From: HLUCCA09 sp039822045
Lineage (GTDB): Bacteria; Pseudomonadota; Alphaproteobacteria; Rhodobacterales; Rhodobacteraceae
Assembly: GCA_039822045.1 (NCBI GenBank)
Contig: JBCBMY010000002.1
Location: 186,001 to 250,000 of the forward strand
DNA length: 64,000 nt
Reading direction: 5' to 3'
A program made the position numbers and the translations under genes. Numbering within the stretch: position 1 is the first letter of the stretch; each line of letters starts with the position of its first letter. This document shows, piece by piece, positions 17,028 through 25,517 of this stretch. The notes beneath the pieces were generated by a model. The model did not search any database, was not told the DNA's origin, and saw nothing but the letters and a program-made list of their open reading frames with translations.

Positions 17028-17076
17028 CGCCCGGGAGCGCGGGCAGACGGGGCAGAGACGGTGCGGTGGGGAGCGC

Positions 17077-17787
17077 CTAGGTGCGCGCGGCCTCGAAGCG
17101 CGACCAGGCTTCGAGCAGGATGTCGATGTCGAAATCTGCCGACGCGGCCGGGGTGAGCACGATGGCCTCGGCCGCCTCGAGGCGCGCGATTGCAGCGGCG
17201 AGCCCGGCCACGACGTCGGCCGGGATGACGACGGCGCCGTGCCGGTCGGCATGGACGAGATCGCCGTCGTGCAGGGTGAGGCCCATCACAGTGACCGGTG
17301 CCCCGATCTCGACGACATGGACGAAGCCGTGGCTGACGCCGACAGCGCCGGCGATCACGGGGAACCCCTCGGCGAGGCTCCCAAGGTCGCGGACGAGGCC
17401 GTTGGTGAGTGCGCCGGCAAGGCCGAGCCCCTTGTGGATCGCCACATGAACCTCGCCCCACCACGCGCCGACACAGCCGGGATGGTCGATATCCTCGATC
17501 ACAGCAACGGCCGGGCGGGGACCGGCTGCCATGTGGCGGAAGTAGTCGAGCCGCCGGGCGCGGATCACCTCGGGCGGCTCGCCGGGCGGGCGGGCGCCCT
17601 GGATCGTGGCCGTGCGGGCATAGCCGACGACGGCGCCCGCCTCGGGCGCGGTCGCAACGGGTGTTCCGCGCGTGAAGGCCTCAAAGCCGCGGCGGCCTTG
17701 GGCGGTTTCGATGGCGTTGCAGACGGTGGGCGTGTCGATGCGTTGCAGGAGCGACAGCAGGTCGGGGTCGAGCACGGGCGCGGTCAT
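17077..17787 (-). CDS. RraA-family protein (4-hydroxy-4-methyl-2-oxoglutarate aldolase type)
   Basis: 236 residues from ATG 17787, which overlaps the ATPase stop (ATGA). RraA fold marks: DTPTVCNAIE at the start, GALTNGLVRDLGSL (the substrate/Mg loop with the key Arg-Asp), and DGDLVHADRHGAVVIP. The family splits into metal-dependent aldolases cleaving 4-carboxy-4-hydroxy-2-oxoadipate and RNase E inhibitors; the intact NGLVRD loop and Asp in HADRHG favour the aldolase type. As last gene of an ABC-uptake operon it may act on a breakdown product of the imported compound; that is inference. Confidence 0.8.
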   Translation of the reverse strand: MTAPVLDPDLLSLLQRIDTPTVCNAIETAQGRRGFEAFTRGTPVATAPEAGAVVGYARTATIQGARPPGEPPEVIRARRLDYFRHMAAGPRPAVAVIEDIDHPGCVGAWWGEVHVAIHKGLGLAGALTNGLVRDLGSLAEGFPVIAGAVGVSHGFVHVVEIGAPVTVMGLTLHDGDLVHADRHGAVVIPADVVAGLAAAIARLEAAEAIVLTPAASADFDIDILLEAWSRFEAART

Positions 17788-18842
17788 GACGCGAGCCGCT
17801 GTTCGGTTTCGGGATCGAAGAGATAGAGGTGATCGGGATCGAAGCGCAGGCCGACCACATCGTCTTGCTCCTTGCGGAGGTGCCGGTCGCCCCGGGCGAT
17901 CACGCGCTGGTCGCCCCAATGAAGCGTCAGAAGCGAGGCTTCGCCGGTGTTCTCATAGGCATAGACCCGGGCATCGACGCTGCCGGCGCCGGGGTCGCAG
18001 ACCGCAAGGTCATCGGCGCGCACGCCAAGGATCACGGCCTCGCGGTCGGGGCCCGCAACCGGGGCGAGCGCGGTGCCGCCCGACGTGACGAAGGTGCCGC
18101 CGTGGATGCGGCCATGGACGAGGTTCATCGCGGGCGAGCCGATGAAGCCCGCGACGAAGAGATTGGCGGGGTTGTTGTAAATTTCGTCGGGCGTGCCGAG
18201 CTGCTGGATCACGCCGTGGCGCATGACGGCGACGCGGTCGGCGAGCGTCATCGCTTCGATCTGGTCGTGCGTGACATAGATCGTGGTGATCCGAAGCTCG
18301 CGCGAGAGGTGCTTGAGCTCGGCCCGCATGGTGACCCGGAGCTTGGCGTCGAGGTTCGACAGCGGCTCGTCCATAAGGAACACTTTGGGGGTGCGGACGA
18401 TGGCGCGGGCGAGCGCCACGCGCTGGCGTTGGCCGCCCGACAGCGCCTTGGGCTTGCGGTCGAGAAACTGTGTCAGCTCGACCTGTTCGGCGGCGCGCAG
18501 GACCCGGGGGGCGATCTCGCTTTTTGGCGTGCTGCGGACCCGCAACGGATAGGCGATGTTGTCGAAGATCGTCATGTGCGGATAGAGGCCATAGTTCTGG
18601 AACACCATGGCCACGTCGCGATCCTTAGGCAGATCGTCGTTCACCAGCCGGTCGCCAATGCGGATCTCGCCCGAGGTCGGGTCTTCCAGCCCGGCGATCA
18701 TGCGCATCGTCGTGGTCTTGCCGCAGCCCGAGGGGCCGAGGAGCACCAGGAACTCGCGGTCGTGGATCGTGAGCGACTGATTGTCGACGCCCACGAACTC
18801 GCCCCAGCGCTTGGTGAGGTCTTTCAGGACCACTTCAGCCAT
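17784..18842 (-). CDS. Sugar ABC transporter ATP-binding protein (second system)
   Basis: 352 residues from ATG 18842. Walker A GPSGCGKTTT, signature LSGGQRQRVALARA, Walker B VFLMDEPLSNLDAK, switch IYVTHDQIEAMTLADRV, then a C-terminal TOBE region ending LFDPETEQRL. This is the MalK/UgpC class that drives the permease pair encoded upstream. The GNAT gene overlaps its start by 8 bp, and the RraA gene overlaps its stop by 4. Confidence 0.92.
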   Translation of the reverse strand: MAEVVLKDLTKRWGEFVGVDNQSLTIHDREFLVLLGPSGCGKTTTMRMIAGLEDPTSGEIRIGDRLVNDDLPKDRDVAMVFQNYGLYPHMTIFDNIAYPLRVRSTPKSEIAPRVLRAAEQVELTQFLDRKPKALSGGQRQRVALARAIVRTPKVFLMDEPLSNLDAKLRVTMRAELKHLSRELRITTIYVTHDQIEAMTLADRVAVMRHGVIQQLGTPDEIYNNPANLFVAGFIGSPAMNLVHGRIHGGTFVTSGGTALAPVAGPDREAVILGVRADDLAVCDPGAGSVDARVYAYENTGEASLLTLHWGDQRVIARGDRHLRKEQDDVVGLRFDPDHLYLFDPETEQRLAS

Positions 18843-19341
18843 CCGACCCCCCGATCGTTGATTGCCAGAGTTCCACGTCATGCCAGCGGCCGAACTTCCG
18901 ACCGACCTGGCGCAGGACGCCCACGGGCCGAAAGCCCAAGCGGCGGTGAAGGGCGACACTGGCGGGATTTGGCAGGGTGATGCCGCCGATGAGGACGTGC
19001 ATGCCCGCCTCTTTCAGCATGGCGATCAGGCGGGCATAGAGCGCGTGCCCGAAGCCGCGGCCCTGGCAGTCGCGCGCGACATAGACCGTGGTTTCGGCGG
19101 TGCGGCTATAGGCGGGGCGTGTGCGGAACGGGCCGGCATAGGCATAGCCGCAGACCGCGCCCGCGTCCTCGATCACCAGGTAGGGATAGTCTGCGACGAG
19201 GCCCTTCATCCGGCGGGCCATTTCCGGAGCCTCCGGCGGCGCCTCCTCGAACGAGATGGCCGTTTCAAGCACGAAAGGCGCATAGATTTCGGCGATGGCC
19301 GCGGCGTCGTCGCTTCGGGCCGGGCGGATCAGTCCGGCCAT
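18835..19341 (-). CDS. GNAT N-acetyltransferase (phosphinothricin-acetyltransferase-like)
   Basis: 168 residues from ATG 19341. Typical Pat-like GNAT: IRPARSDDAAAIAEIYAPFV, FEEAPPEAPEMARRM, the acetyl-CoA loop CQGRGFGHALY (Q/R-x-x-G-x-G/A), NPASVALHRRLGF, and GVLRQVGRKFGRWHDVELWQ near the end. The GFRPVG..GRW.D pattern is that of small-amine or amino-acid N-acetyltransferases such as Pat/MddA. It is embedded in the ABC operon between permease and ATPase genes with overlaps on both sides, so it is co-expressed with the importer. Confidence 0.88.
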   Translation of the reverse strand: MAGLIRPARSDDAAAIAEIYAPFVLETAISFEEAPPEAPEMARRMKGLVADYPYLVIEDAGAVCGYAYAGPFRTRPAYSRTAETTVYVARDCQGRGFGHALYARLIAMLKEAGMHVLIGGITLPNPASVALHRRLGFRPVGVLRQVGRKFGRWHDVELWQSTIGGSDG

Positions 19342-20168
19342 CAGCGCACGGCCCCCATCGTCATGCCCTGCACGAAATACTTCCGGATCGCGAGGGCCAG
19401 GACGAACATCGGCGCCATGATGATGATGCCGGCGGCGCTGAGCAGGTTCCACAGATCGCCCTCCTCGCCCTTGAAGAGGGCCAGGCCGATGGGGAGCGTG
19501 ACGGCGTCCTTGTTGGTGAGGATCAGGGCGAACAGAAACTCGTTCCACGCGATGATGAAACAGAAGATGCCCGCAGTCAGGAGCCCCGGTGCGGCCATCG
19601 GCAAGACGACATCGCGGATGACCTGGAGGCGCGAGGCGCCATCCACCATTGCGGCCTCTTCGGTGTCCATTGGGATGCCGTCGATGAAGCCTTTGATCAT
19701 CCAGATCGCGAAGGGCATGACGATGGCGAGGTTCACCAGAATCAGCCCGGCGCGCGTGTCGAGAAGGCCGATATCGCGGAACATGATGAAGAAGGGTAGG
19801 ATGATCACGACGGCTGGCACGAACTGTGTGGCCAGGATCATCACCAGCATCGTGGTTTCGCCGGTCAGGCGGAAGCGGCTGAAGGAATAGGCCGCGCAGG
19901 TTGCCACCGGGATGGCAATTACGACCGTGACGAAGGCGACGACGGTGGAGTTCAAAAGCTTGTCGCCGAGCCGGTAGGGGTCTTGGAAGACCGTGCGGAA
20001 GTTCTCGAACGTCGGCGTGAAGACGAGCTTGAGCTGGTAGACGTCGACATGGGTTTTGAAGGCCGCGAGGAAGATCCAGACGATTGGCAACATCATGATC
20101 ACGGCCGCGATGAGGATCAGCCCCACCTGCACGCTGCCCCAGATGCGGCGCCGGTCCTTCCCGGTCAT
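19341..20168 (-). CDS. ABC transporter permease, UgpE/MalG type (second system)
   Basis: 275 residues from ATG 20168, which overlaps the preceding permease stop (ATGA). Six hydrophobic helices; EAA loop EEAAMVDGASRLQVIRDVVLP; C-terminal RKYFVQGMTMGAVR, the classic Q/R-x-F-x-x-G-hydrophobic-x-G-A-V-K tail. The stop shares one base with the GNAT start. Confidence 0.92.
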   Translation of the reverse strand: MTGKDRRRIWGSVQVGLILIAAVIMMLPIVWIFLAAFKTHVDVYQLKLVFTPTFENFRTVFQDPYRLGDKLLNSTVVAFVTVVIAIPVATCAAYSFSRFRLTGETTMLVMILATQFVPAVVIILPFFIMFRDIGLLDTRAGLILVNLAIVMPFAIWMIKGFIDGIPMDTEEAAMVDGASRLQVIRDVVLPMAAPGLLTAGIFCFIIAWNEFLFALILTNKDAVTLPIGLALFKGEEGDLWNLLSAAGIIIMAPMFVLALAIRKYFVQGMTMGAVR

Positions 20169-21043
20169 CGCTCGACCTTTCGGAACACGAACTTGGCGTA
20201 GAAGTAGGTCAGCGCGACCATGGGCACGACCATGAGCCAGGCAACGGCGGCGGAATAGCCGATCTGGCCGTATTTCATGCCGTTGAAATAGACGTAGTGC
20301 GACAGGGTCTGCGTCGCCGTGCCCGGGCCACCGTTGGTGAGCATGAAGACTTGATCGAACGTCTTCAGCGAGAAGATGGTCTTGAGGATGATGACCACGG
20401 CGAGGACCGGCATGAGCTGCGGCAGGGTCACGTCGCGAAGGACGCGCCAGCCGTTGGCGCCGTCGACCATCGCCGCCTCGATGGTCTCGCGGGGCACCGA
20501 TGCGAGCCCCCCGATGAGCACGAGTGTCAGGAACGGGATCCAGCCCCACACGTCGGCGAACACGACGACGGCAAAGGCGAGGTTGGGGTCGGCCAGCCAC
20601 GAGATGTCGGCGAGCGGCGGGAAGACGAAGCCGAAGAACGCATCGAAAAGGCCGAACTCGGGATTGAACATGAAGCGGAACGACACCCCGATCAGGGCCG
20701 GCGACATTGCGAAGGGCAGGATGAGAAGCGTTTGCACGCCCGAACGCAGGCGGCCGCCTGGAGCAAGCAGGAGCGCAAGGCACAGGGCGAGGACCGTGGT
20801 CAGCACTACCGTCGCAAGGGTGTAGACCGTTGTGACATAGACCGAATTCCAGAAGGCGGGCTCTTCCAGAAACGCCCAGGAGTAGTTCTCCCAGCCGATG
20901 AAATCCTGCGGGAAATTCGGCCGGGTGACGAGCCCGCGCGTGAAACTGAGGCGCAGGCTCTCGATCAGCGGCCAGATCGCGGTGGCAAACACCACGAGGA
21001 TTGCGGGCAGCACGAGCACATATTTGAGCGTCCGGTCGCGCAT
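20165..21043 (-). CDS. ABC transporter permease, UgpA/MalF type (second system)
   Basis: 292 residues with the first helix at about 7-27 (YVLVLPAILVVFATAIWPLI, abbreviated) and an EAA loop ETIEAAMVDGANGWRVLRDV. Includes the FMLTNGGPGTATQTL segment typical of MalF/UgpA. Forms the channel with the downstream permease. It follows the binding-protein gene by 43 bp. Confidence 0.92.
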   Translation of the reverse strand: MRDRTLKYVLVLPAILVVFATAIWPLIESLRLSFTRGLVTRPNFPQDFIGWENYSWAFLEEPAFWNSVYVTTVYTLATVVLTTVLALCLALLLAPGGRLRSGVQTLLILPFAMSPALIGVSFRFMFNPEFGLFDAFFGFVFPPLADISWLADPNLAFAVVVFADVWGWIPFLTLVLIGGLASVPRETIEAAMVDGANGWRVLRDVTLPQLMPVLAVVIILKTIFSLKTFDQVFMLTNGGPGTATQTLSHYVYFNGMKYGQIGYSAAVAWLMVVPMVALTYFYAKFVFRKVER

Positions 21044-21086
21044 CGATGGTGGCCGGACGAGCGTGTGCCCCGCCCGGCCCCCTCGC

Positions 21087-22409
21087 TTATTGAATGCGGC
21101 CGGCGCGCTTGAGCAGCCGGTCGGACTGCTCGGCCGCCTCGATCATCAGCGCCCGCACGTCACCGCCGGCGGCGGCCTCGGCGATGGCGGCCGACAGCAG
21201 GTCTCCCACTTCGGGCCATTCCGGGATCTGGGGCATGATGTCGGACTCCTTCAGCGACTCCCATGCTGCGGCCTGAATGCCATCGTTGGCCGCGTTCACG
21301 TCAGGATCTTGCAGCGACGAGATGTGCGTGACCACGTTGTTGACGATCGACTCGCCTTTCACCTCGCGCTCGATGGCGTTGGCCTTGTCCATGTCGGGGT
21401 TGGACAGCCACTTCATGAACTCCCACGCTGCCTCCTGATCATCGGAATAGGACGAGATCGAGAACGGCATCGAGATGGCGTAGGTCTTGGTGACGCCCTC
21501 GTAGCTGGGCATGCCGGTGAAGCCGACCTGATCCTTCGTGAGCGTCGAGCTGTCGGGATTGTAGAAGCCCGAATAGGCCCACCACCAGACCGGGATCATG
21601 GCGGAGTTGCCCTGCATGAAGGATTGCCGCGCGTCCTGCTCGACGAAGGCGACCGAGTTGGGGTTGGTCACTTCGTGCGTCGTGTGGAGCGCGATGTAAT
21701 CCTCGGTGGCCTGGAGCGCCTCTTCGCTCGTCCAGGCGGCCGTCCAATCGTCGTTGAACACGTCGGCGCCCGCGGCCCAGAGGAAGTTCAGCCAGATGAA
21801 CAGGTTCTGCCGGTTGCCGTCGTTGTTGAAGTAGAGCGCGAGCGGGGCGACCTCGGGGTGCGACTCCTTGAGCTCGTTTCCGATGCGAATGACGTCGGCC
21901 CAGGTCTGGGGAGGCTCGGCGATCAGATCCTTGCGGTAGAACATGAGCTGTGGGTGGGCGCGGAGCGGGAAGCCGAGCGTCTCGCCGTCAAACTGCGCCG
22001 AGCGCGCGAAAGCGGCCGGATACCGCTCCATCGAGATCCCGTCCTGCGCCATCAGCTCGTCGATCTTGACGAGCCAGTGGGCGTTGGGCGGGCCCCAGCT
22101 GTCGAGGTAGTTCACAACGTCATAGGTGCCAGTCTGAGCGATGCCTTCGGCCACGAGCTTTTCCTGAAGGTTGCCGAAGGGGATGAAGGTCCATTCGGTT
22201 TCGATGCCGGTCAGTTCGGTGAACTCGTCGGCGCGGAGCATGAGGCCATCGAATTGCGGGGTGACGACGCTCAGGATGTCGAGAGTGGTGCCGGCGTAGG
22301 GTTTGCCCGGGGTCAGCCCGTAGGGCAGATCTTCGGCGTGAAGTGCCAGCGGCAGCATGCTCACGGTGGCGGCGACTGCGGCCGTCCGCACCAGGTCACG
22401 TCGTTTCAT
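21087..22409 (-). CDS. Periplasmic solute-binding protein, first gene of the second ABC operon
   Basis: 440 residues from ATG 22409, with GGGAGGAG upstream. The N-terminus MKRRDLVRTAAVAATVSML has an RRD twin-arginine-like start and a cleavage region near LHAED. Family-1 solute-binding features: FNLQEKL-type lobe 1, NYLDSWGPP, and a Trp-rich pocket (VWWWAYSGFYNP). Aromatic-rich pockets usually bind sugars. Operon order is binding protein, two permeases, GNAT, ATPase, RraA. Confidence 0.9.
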   Translation of the reverse strand: MKRRDLVRTAAVAATVSMLPLALHAEDLPYGLTPGKPYAGTTLDILSVVTPQFDGLMLRADEFTELTGIETEWTFIPFGNLQEKLVAEGIAQTGTYDVVNYLDSWGPPNAHWLVKIDELMAQDGISMERYPAAFARSAQFDGETLGFPLRAHPQLMFYRKDLIAEPPQTWADVIRIGNELKESHPEVAPLALYFNNDGNRQNLFIWLNFLWAAGADVFNDDWTAAWTSEEALQATEDYIALHTTHEVTNPNSVAFVEQDARQSFMQGNSAMIPVWWWAYSGFYNPDSSTLTKDQVGFTGMPSYEGVTKTYAISMPFSISSYSDDQEAAWEFMKWLSNPDMDKANAIEREVKGESIVNNVVTHISSLQDPDVNAANDGIQAAAWESLKESDIMPQIPEWPEVGDLLSAAIAEAAAGGDVRALMIEAAEQSDRLLKRAGRIQ

Positions 22410-22473
22410 TGGTTCGCTCCTCCCTGCGACTTTCGCGTGGCTTTCCTCCGAGCCGGCCCCAGTATCGGCGAGC

Positions 22474-22489
22474 TTGCATAGGTTTGCAA
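22474..22489. promoter_or_regulatory. Palindrome upstream of the second ABC operon
   Basis: TTGCA-N6-TGCAA at 22474-22489 stands 65 bp before the binding-protein start. Short symmetric TGCAA arms are seen in LacI- and GntR-type operators, but no regulator gene is adjacent. The rest of the 296-bp gap (22410-22705) shows nothing else I can support. Confidence 0.3.
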
Positions 22490-22705
22490 CGGTACGGTTG
22501 ACGCCGCGGCATCCGAGGTGAGACGGGGACGAGGCCGCCGGGCGACGACGCCAGGCGCGCCCATCACAAAACCGTGCGGACGATTTGTTGCGCGCGCGCG
22601 TCGGCCTTACCTTCCGAGTGCGGCTCACGGAGCCACCGGACCCCGCTTGCGCCCTGCCCCGCTTAGCCTATCCTTCTGTTCACCACGCCCGATAGGAGAC
22701 ATTCA

Positions 22706-23194
22706 ATGACTGCCATGTCGCGCACCCGCCGTACGTTTCTCGCCTCTGCCAGCACCGCAATGGCCGTCGGCGCCATCGGCCTTGTCGTTCCCGCCCGCGC
22801 CCAGGGCCTGGCGCCCACGCGCTCGATGCGGGGCGGCTCCAACAATTATCGCCCCGGCGCCCCGATCGTGGAGCGGATCGGCGGCGGCGGCTTCTGGATG
22901 ACGGGCACGGTGCGCCGGGCCGGCGACGGGGCCCTCCTGCCGGGCCAGCGCATCCAGGTCTGGGCGCACACGACCGAGGGCCACGAACGCGATCCGCAGA
23001 GCCATGGTGCCACGCTGACCGACGCCAACGGCGAGTTTCGCCTCGAGATGCCGCAGATCGTGCCCGCGTTCGGCCAGCCCCATGGCCATCTCGCCTATGA
23101 CAGCAGCGCCTTTGAGACGGTGTTCCTGCGCCCCGTGATGCGCAGCGCCCGGGACAAGACGCTGCACGCTGATTTCATACTGCAACCCGCCTGA
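22706..23194 (+). CDS. Tat-exported protein with an intradiol-dioxygenase-like beta fold
   Basis: 162 residues behind AGGAGA. The signal has SRTRRTFLAS, a twin-arginine motif, then a hydrophobic stretch to ARAQG. The mature part resembles the beta core of intradiol ring-cleavage dioxygenases: TGTVRRAGDGALLPGQRIQVW, shown as GQRIQVWAH, then TLTDANGEFRLEMP and PHGHLAY in place of the usual HIH. The two iron-ligand tyrosines are not evident, so catalysis is uncertain. A haem membrane protein gene follows 17 bp later; together they may form a periplasmic redox pair. Confidence 0.6.
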   Translation: MTAMSRTRRTFLASASTAMAVGAIGLVVPARAQGLAPTRSMRGGSNNYRPGAPIVERIGGGGFWMTGTVRRAGDGALLPGQRIQVWAHTTEGHERDPQSHGATLTDANGEFRLEMPQIVPAFGQPHGHLAYDSSAFETVFLRPVMRSARDKTLHADFILQPA

Positions 23195-23211
23195 GCGGTG
23201 GAGCCGCGGCG

Positions 23212-23835
23212 ATGAGGGGTCGGCTGCGGGCTGTCCTGATTTGGGCTGCCCTCGCCGGCGCCATCGTCTTGCCCCTTGCCGTGGCGGCGGCGAGCCCGCT
23301 CCTGGCCTGGCGGAGCCCCGTCTACATCGCGGCCGGCTTTGCCGGCGTGGTCGCGATGGCGCTGTTGCTGGTTCAGCCTCTGCTGGCGGGGGGATATCTT
23401 CCCGGGCTGTCGTTGCAGCGGGCGCGCTATGTGCATCGCGCGGTCGGGGCGACGCTGGTCGTGGCCGTGGTCGTGCATGTTCTGGCGCTCTGGGTCACCA
23501 GCCCGCCCGATGTGGTCGACGCGCTCCTTTTCACCTCGCCGACGCCGTTTTCGGCCTGGGGCGTGATCGCGATGTGGGCCGTGTTTGCCGCCGCCACCCT
23601 CGCCGCCCTGCGCCGTGCCCTGCGCCTTCGGCCGCGGACCTGGCGCCTCCTGCATACGGGCTTTGCCGCCGTGATCGTTGCGGGGAGTGTGGTGCATGCC
23701 CTTCTGATCGAAGGCACGATGGGGACGGTGTCAAAGGTCGTTCTGTGCGCCCTGGCGCTGGCTGCCACCGTGAAGGTGGTGAGCGATCGCTGGCGCGGCG
23801 CCCCCGTTCCGCGGGACCGGGCGCAGGCCGACTAG
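23212..23835 (+). CDS. Ferric-reductase-like haem membrane protein
   Basis: 207 residues, about six hydrophobic helices. Paired histidines in successive helices (RYVHRAVG, VVVHVLAL, LLHTGFA, VVHALLIEG) match the bis-haem core of the ferric-reductase/YedZ (MsrQ) superfamily. It lacks the cytoplasmic FAD/NADPH domain of true ferric reductases, so electrons would come from elsewhere. Probable partner: the Tat-exported protein encoded just upstream. Confidence 0.75.
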   Translation: MRGRLRAVLIWAALAGAIVLPLAVAAASPLLAWRSPVYIAAGFAGVVAMALLLVQPLLAGGYLPGLSLQRARYVHRAVGATLVVAVVVHVLALWVTSPPDVVDALLFTSPTPFSAWGVIAMWAVFAAATLAALRRALRLRPRTWRLLHTGFAAVIVAGSVVHALLIEGTMGTVSKVVLCALALAATVKVVSDRWRGAPVPRDRAQAD

Positions 23836-24012
23836 GGATCGCCATCGGTTGAGGCAGGCGCACTCGTGAAGATCTTGGCCTAGCCTCCAATCGACCCGAT
23901 CTCGATCCCGGGACCGAGTGTCCGGTTCCCGGTTAGCCGAACCGCATTCAGACCCTGCCGACGCGGAGCCAGGCCGAGTGACTCCGGAGCAACCTGAAAG
24001 GACGGGGGGAGC

Positions 24013-24089
<77 letters not shown>

Positions 24090-24098
24090 CGCCGGGCG

Positions 24099-24127
24099 GC
24101 TATAACGGGGTCGCTGAGCGATCGCAA
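24099..24127 (-). promoter_or_regulatory. Sigma-70 promoter of tRNA-Arg
   Basis: Read leftwards: TTGCGA (24127-24122), 17-nt spacer, TATAGC (24104-24099). The predicted start falls just before the mature tRNA 5' end at 24089. Confidence 0.65.
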
Positions 24128-24543
24128 GAGAGGGCTGCGGTGCACCAAGGTGAGTGGCGCGTGAATAGAGCGTCGCCGCCACGTCGTCGGCTTGAGCGGC
24201 TCGGGGCCTGGGCGCAGAGTGGTGGAGGAACGGGCTGAGTGGTCTCGTTCCAGAGGCGAGCCGGGCTTCCCCTTCCGGCTCCTCACTCCCCAAGCGCCGT
24301 CTGCGTACCTCCCCTATGCAGGCGGCGCGCCTCTGGCCGGAGTGGCGGCACCCAGAGCCGCAACCACCTGTGATCGTTGCCAAACCCTAGGGTGACAGCC
24401 GGCGCGCGGTCTGGCATGGCCGGGTCTCCCAGACGGGCCTGACTTGCGTGCGGCCTCGCGTGGCGAAGGCCAACGGTTCGGGCTGGCAATTCGCGACCAT
24501 TACGGTAAGCACGGTCAACTCCTCCCCGCGATAGGATCGGATT
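24128..24543. other. Intergenic region without a supported gene
   Basis: 416 bp between the tRNA promoter and the LysR gene. Open frames here lack start signals and family features. It presumably holds the LysR gene's promoter; I see no convincing -35/-10 pair or palindrome. Confidence 0.5.
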
Positions 24544-25470
24544 ATGGCGAACATCACGCTCAAGCAGCTGCGCTACTTCGAGGCGCTGGCACGGCATGGC
24601 CATTTCGGGCGTGCCGCAGCGGCGTCTTCGATCTCGCAGCCCGCCCTGTCGGTCCAGATCAAGGACCTGGAGGAGGCCCTGGGTGCGAAGCTCTTCGAGC
24701 GGAGCGCGCGCAAGGTGCACCGGACCCATGTCGGCGACGCCTTCATCGCGCGGGTGCCAGAGATCCTGCGGGCTGTGGAGGAGCTTGAGGACATCGCGCG
24801 GGCCTCGCGAGACGATGTCAGCGGGCGACTGAGGATCGGCCTTATTCCGACGCTTGCGCCCTATCTGCTGCCGACATTGCTGGATCACATGGCCGAGGCT
24901 CACCCGGGGGTGGAGCTGGGTCTGCGTGAGACGGAGGGACAGCGGCTGTTGGCCGAGCTTCGGGCGGGACGGCTCGATGCGGCCCTGGTGTCGCTGCCCG
25001 TGGCGGACCCGCACCTGACCGAGGCTGCGCTCTTCGACGAGGAGATCCTGCTGGTGCGGCCGTTTGCGGATGCGGACGCGCCTGTACCGGATTTGCGGGC
25101 CGTGGCGGACATGAACCTGCTGCTACTGGAGCAGGGTCAGGAGTTTCGCGACGAGGCGCTCGCGCTCTGCGGTGTGAAGGGGGCGATGCCGGGTGAGAGG
25201 CTGGATGCCAGCGCCCCCTCGACGCTGGTGCATATGGTCGCCGCGGGGATGGGCGTGACGCTTCTGCCGGAGCTCGCCGTTGCCGCTGAGACGCGGGGGG
25301 CGCAGGTGGACGCGGTGCGGTTCGGCCCGCCCCGGCCGACGCGCCAGATCGGTCTGGTCTGGCGGAAGGAGAGCCCGCTGAGCGACCAGCTTTTGCGTCT
25401 GTCGCAGACAGTGCAGAGCGCGCTGAAGGAGGCCCGGGACAGGCGCGAAGACCGAAAGGTCACGCCGTAG
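24544..25470 (+). CDS. OxyR-like LysR-family regulator lacking the peroxidatic cysteine
   Basis: 308 residues. N-terminal LysR helix-turn-helix (LKQLRYFEALARHGHFGRAA; SQPALSVQIKDLE), then an OxyR-like effector domain (RIGLIPTLAPYLLP; NLLLLEQGQEFRDEALALCG; DASAPSTLVHMVAAGMGVTLLPELA). In E. coli OxyR the peroxide switch is Cys199 and Cys208 in GHC..FC. Here the first is Glu200 (GQEFRDE) and only Cys209 remains; it is the only cysteine in the protein. Disulfide-based peroxide sensing is therefore impossible in the classical way. No catalase or peroxidase gene is adjacent. Overall identity to OxyR is otherwise good. Confidence 0.85.
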   Translation: MANITLKQLRYFEALARHGHFGRAAAASSISQPALSVQIKDLEEALGAKLFERSARKVHRTHVGDAFIARVPEILRAVEELEDIARASRDDVSGRLRIGLIPTLAPYLLPTLLDHMAEAHPGVELGLRETEGQRLLAELRAGRLDAALVSLPVADPHLTEAALFDEEILLVRPFADADAPVPDLRAVADMNLLLLEQGQEFRDEALALCGVKGAMPGERLDASAPSTLVHMVAAGMGVTLLPELAVAAETRGAQVDAVRFGPPRPTRQIGLVWRKESPLSDQLLRLSQTVQSALKEARDRREDRKVTP

Positions 25471-25517
25471 ATCCAGGTGCCCCCGTCTTCGCAAGCCGCT
25501 CGGGCCCCTGCCCCATG

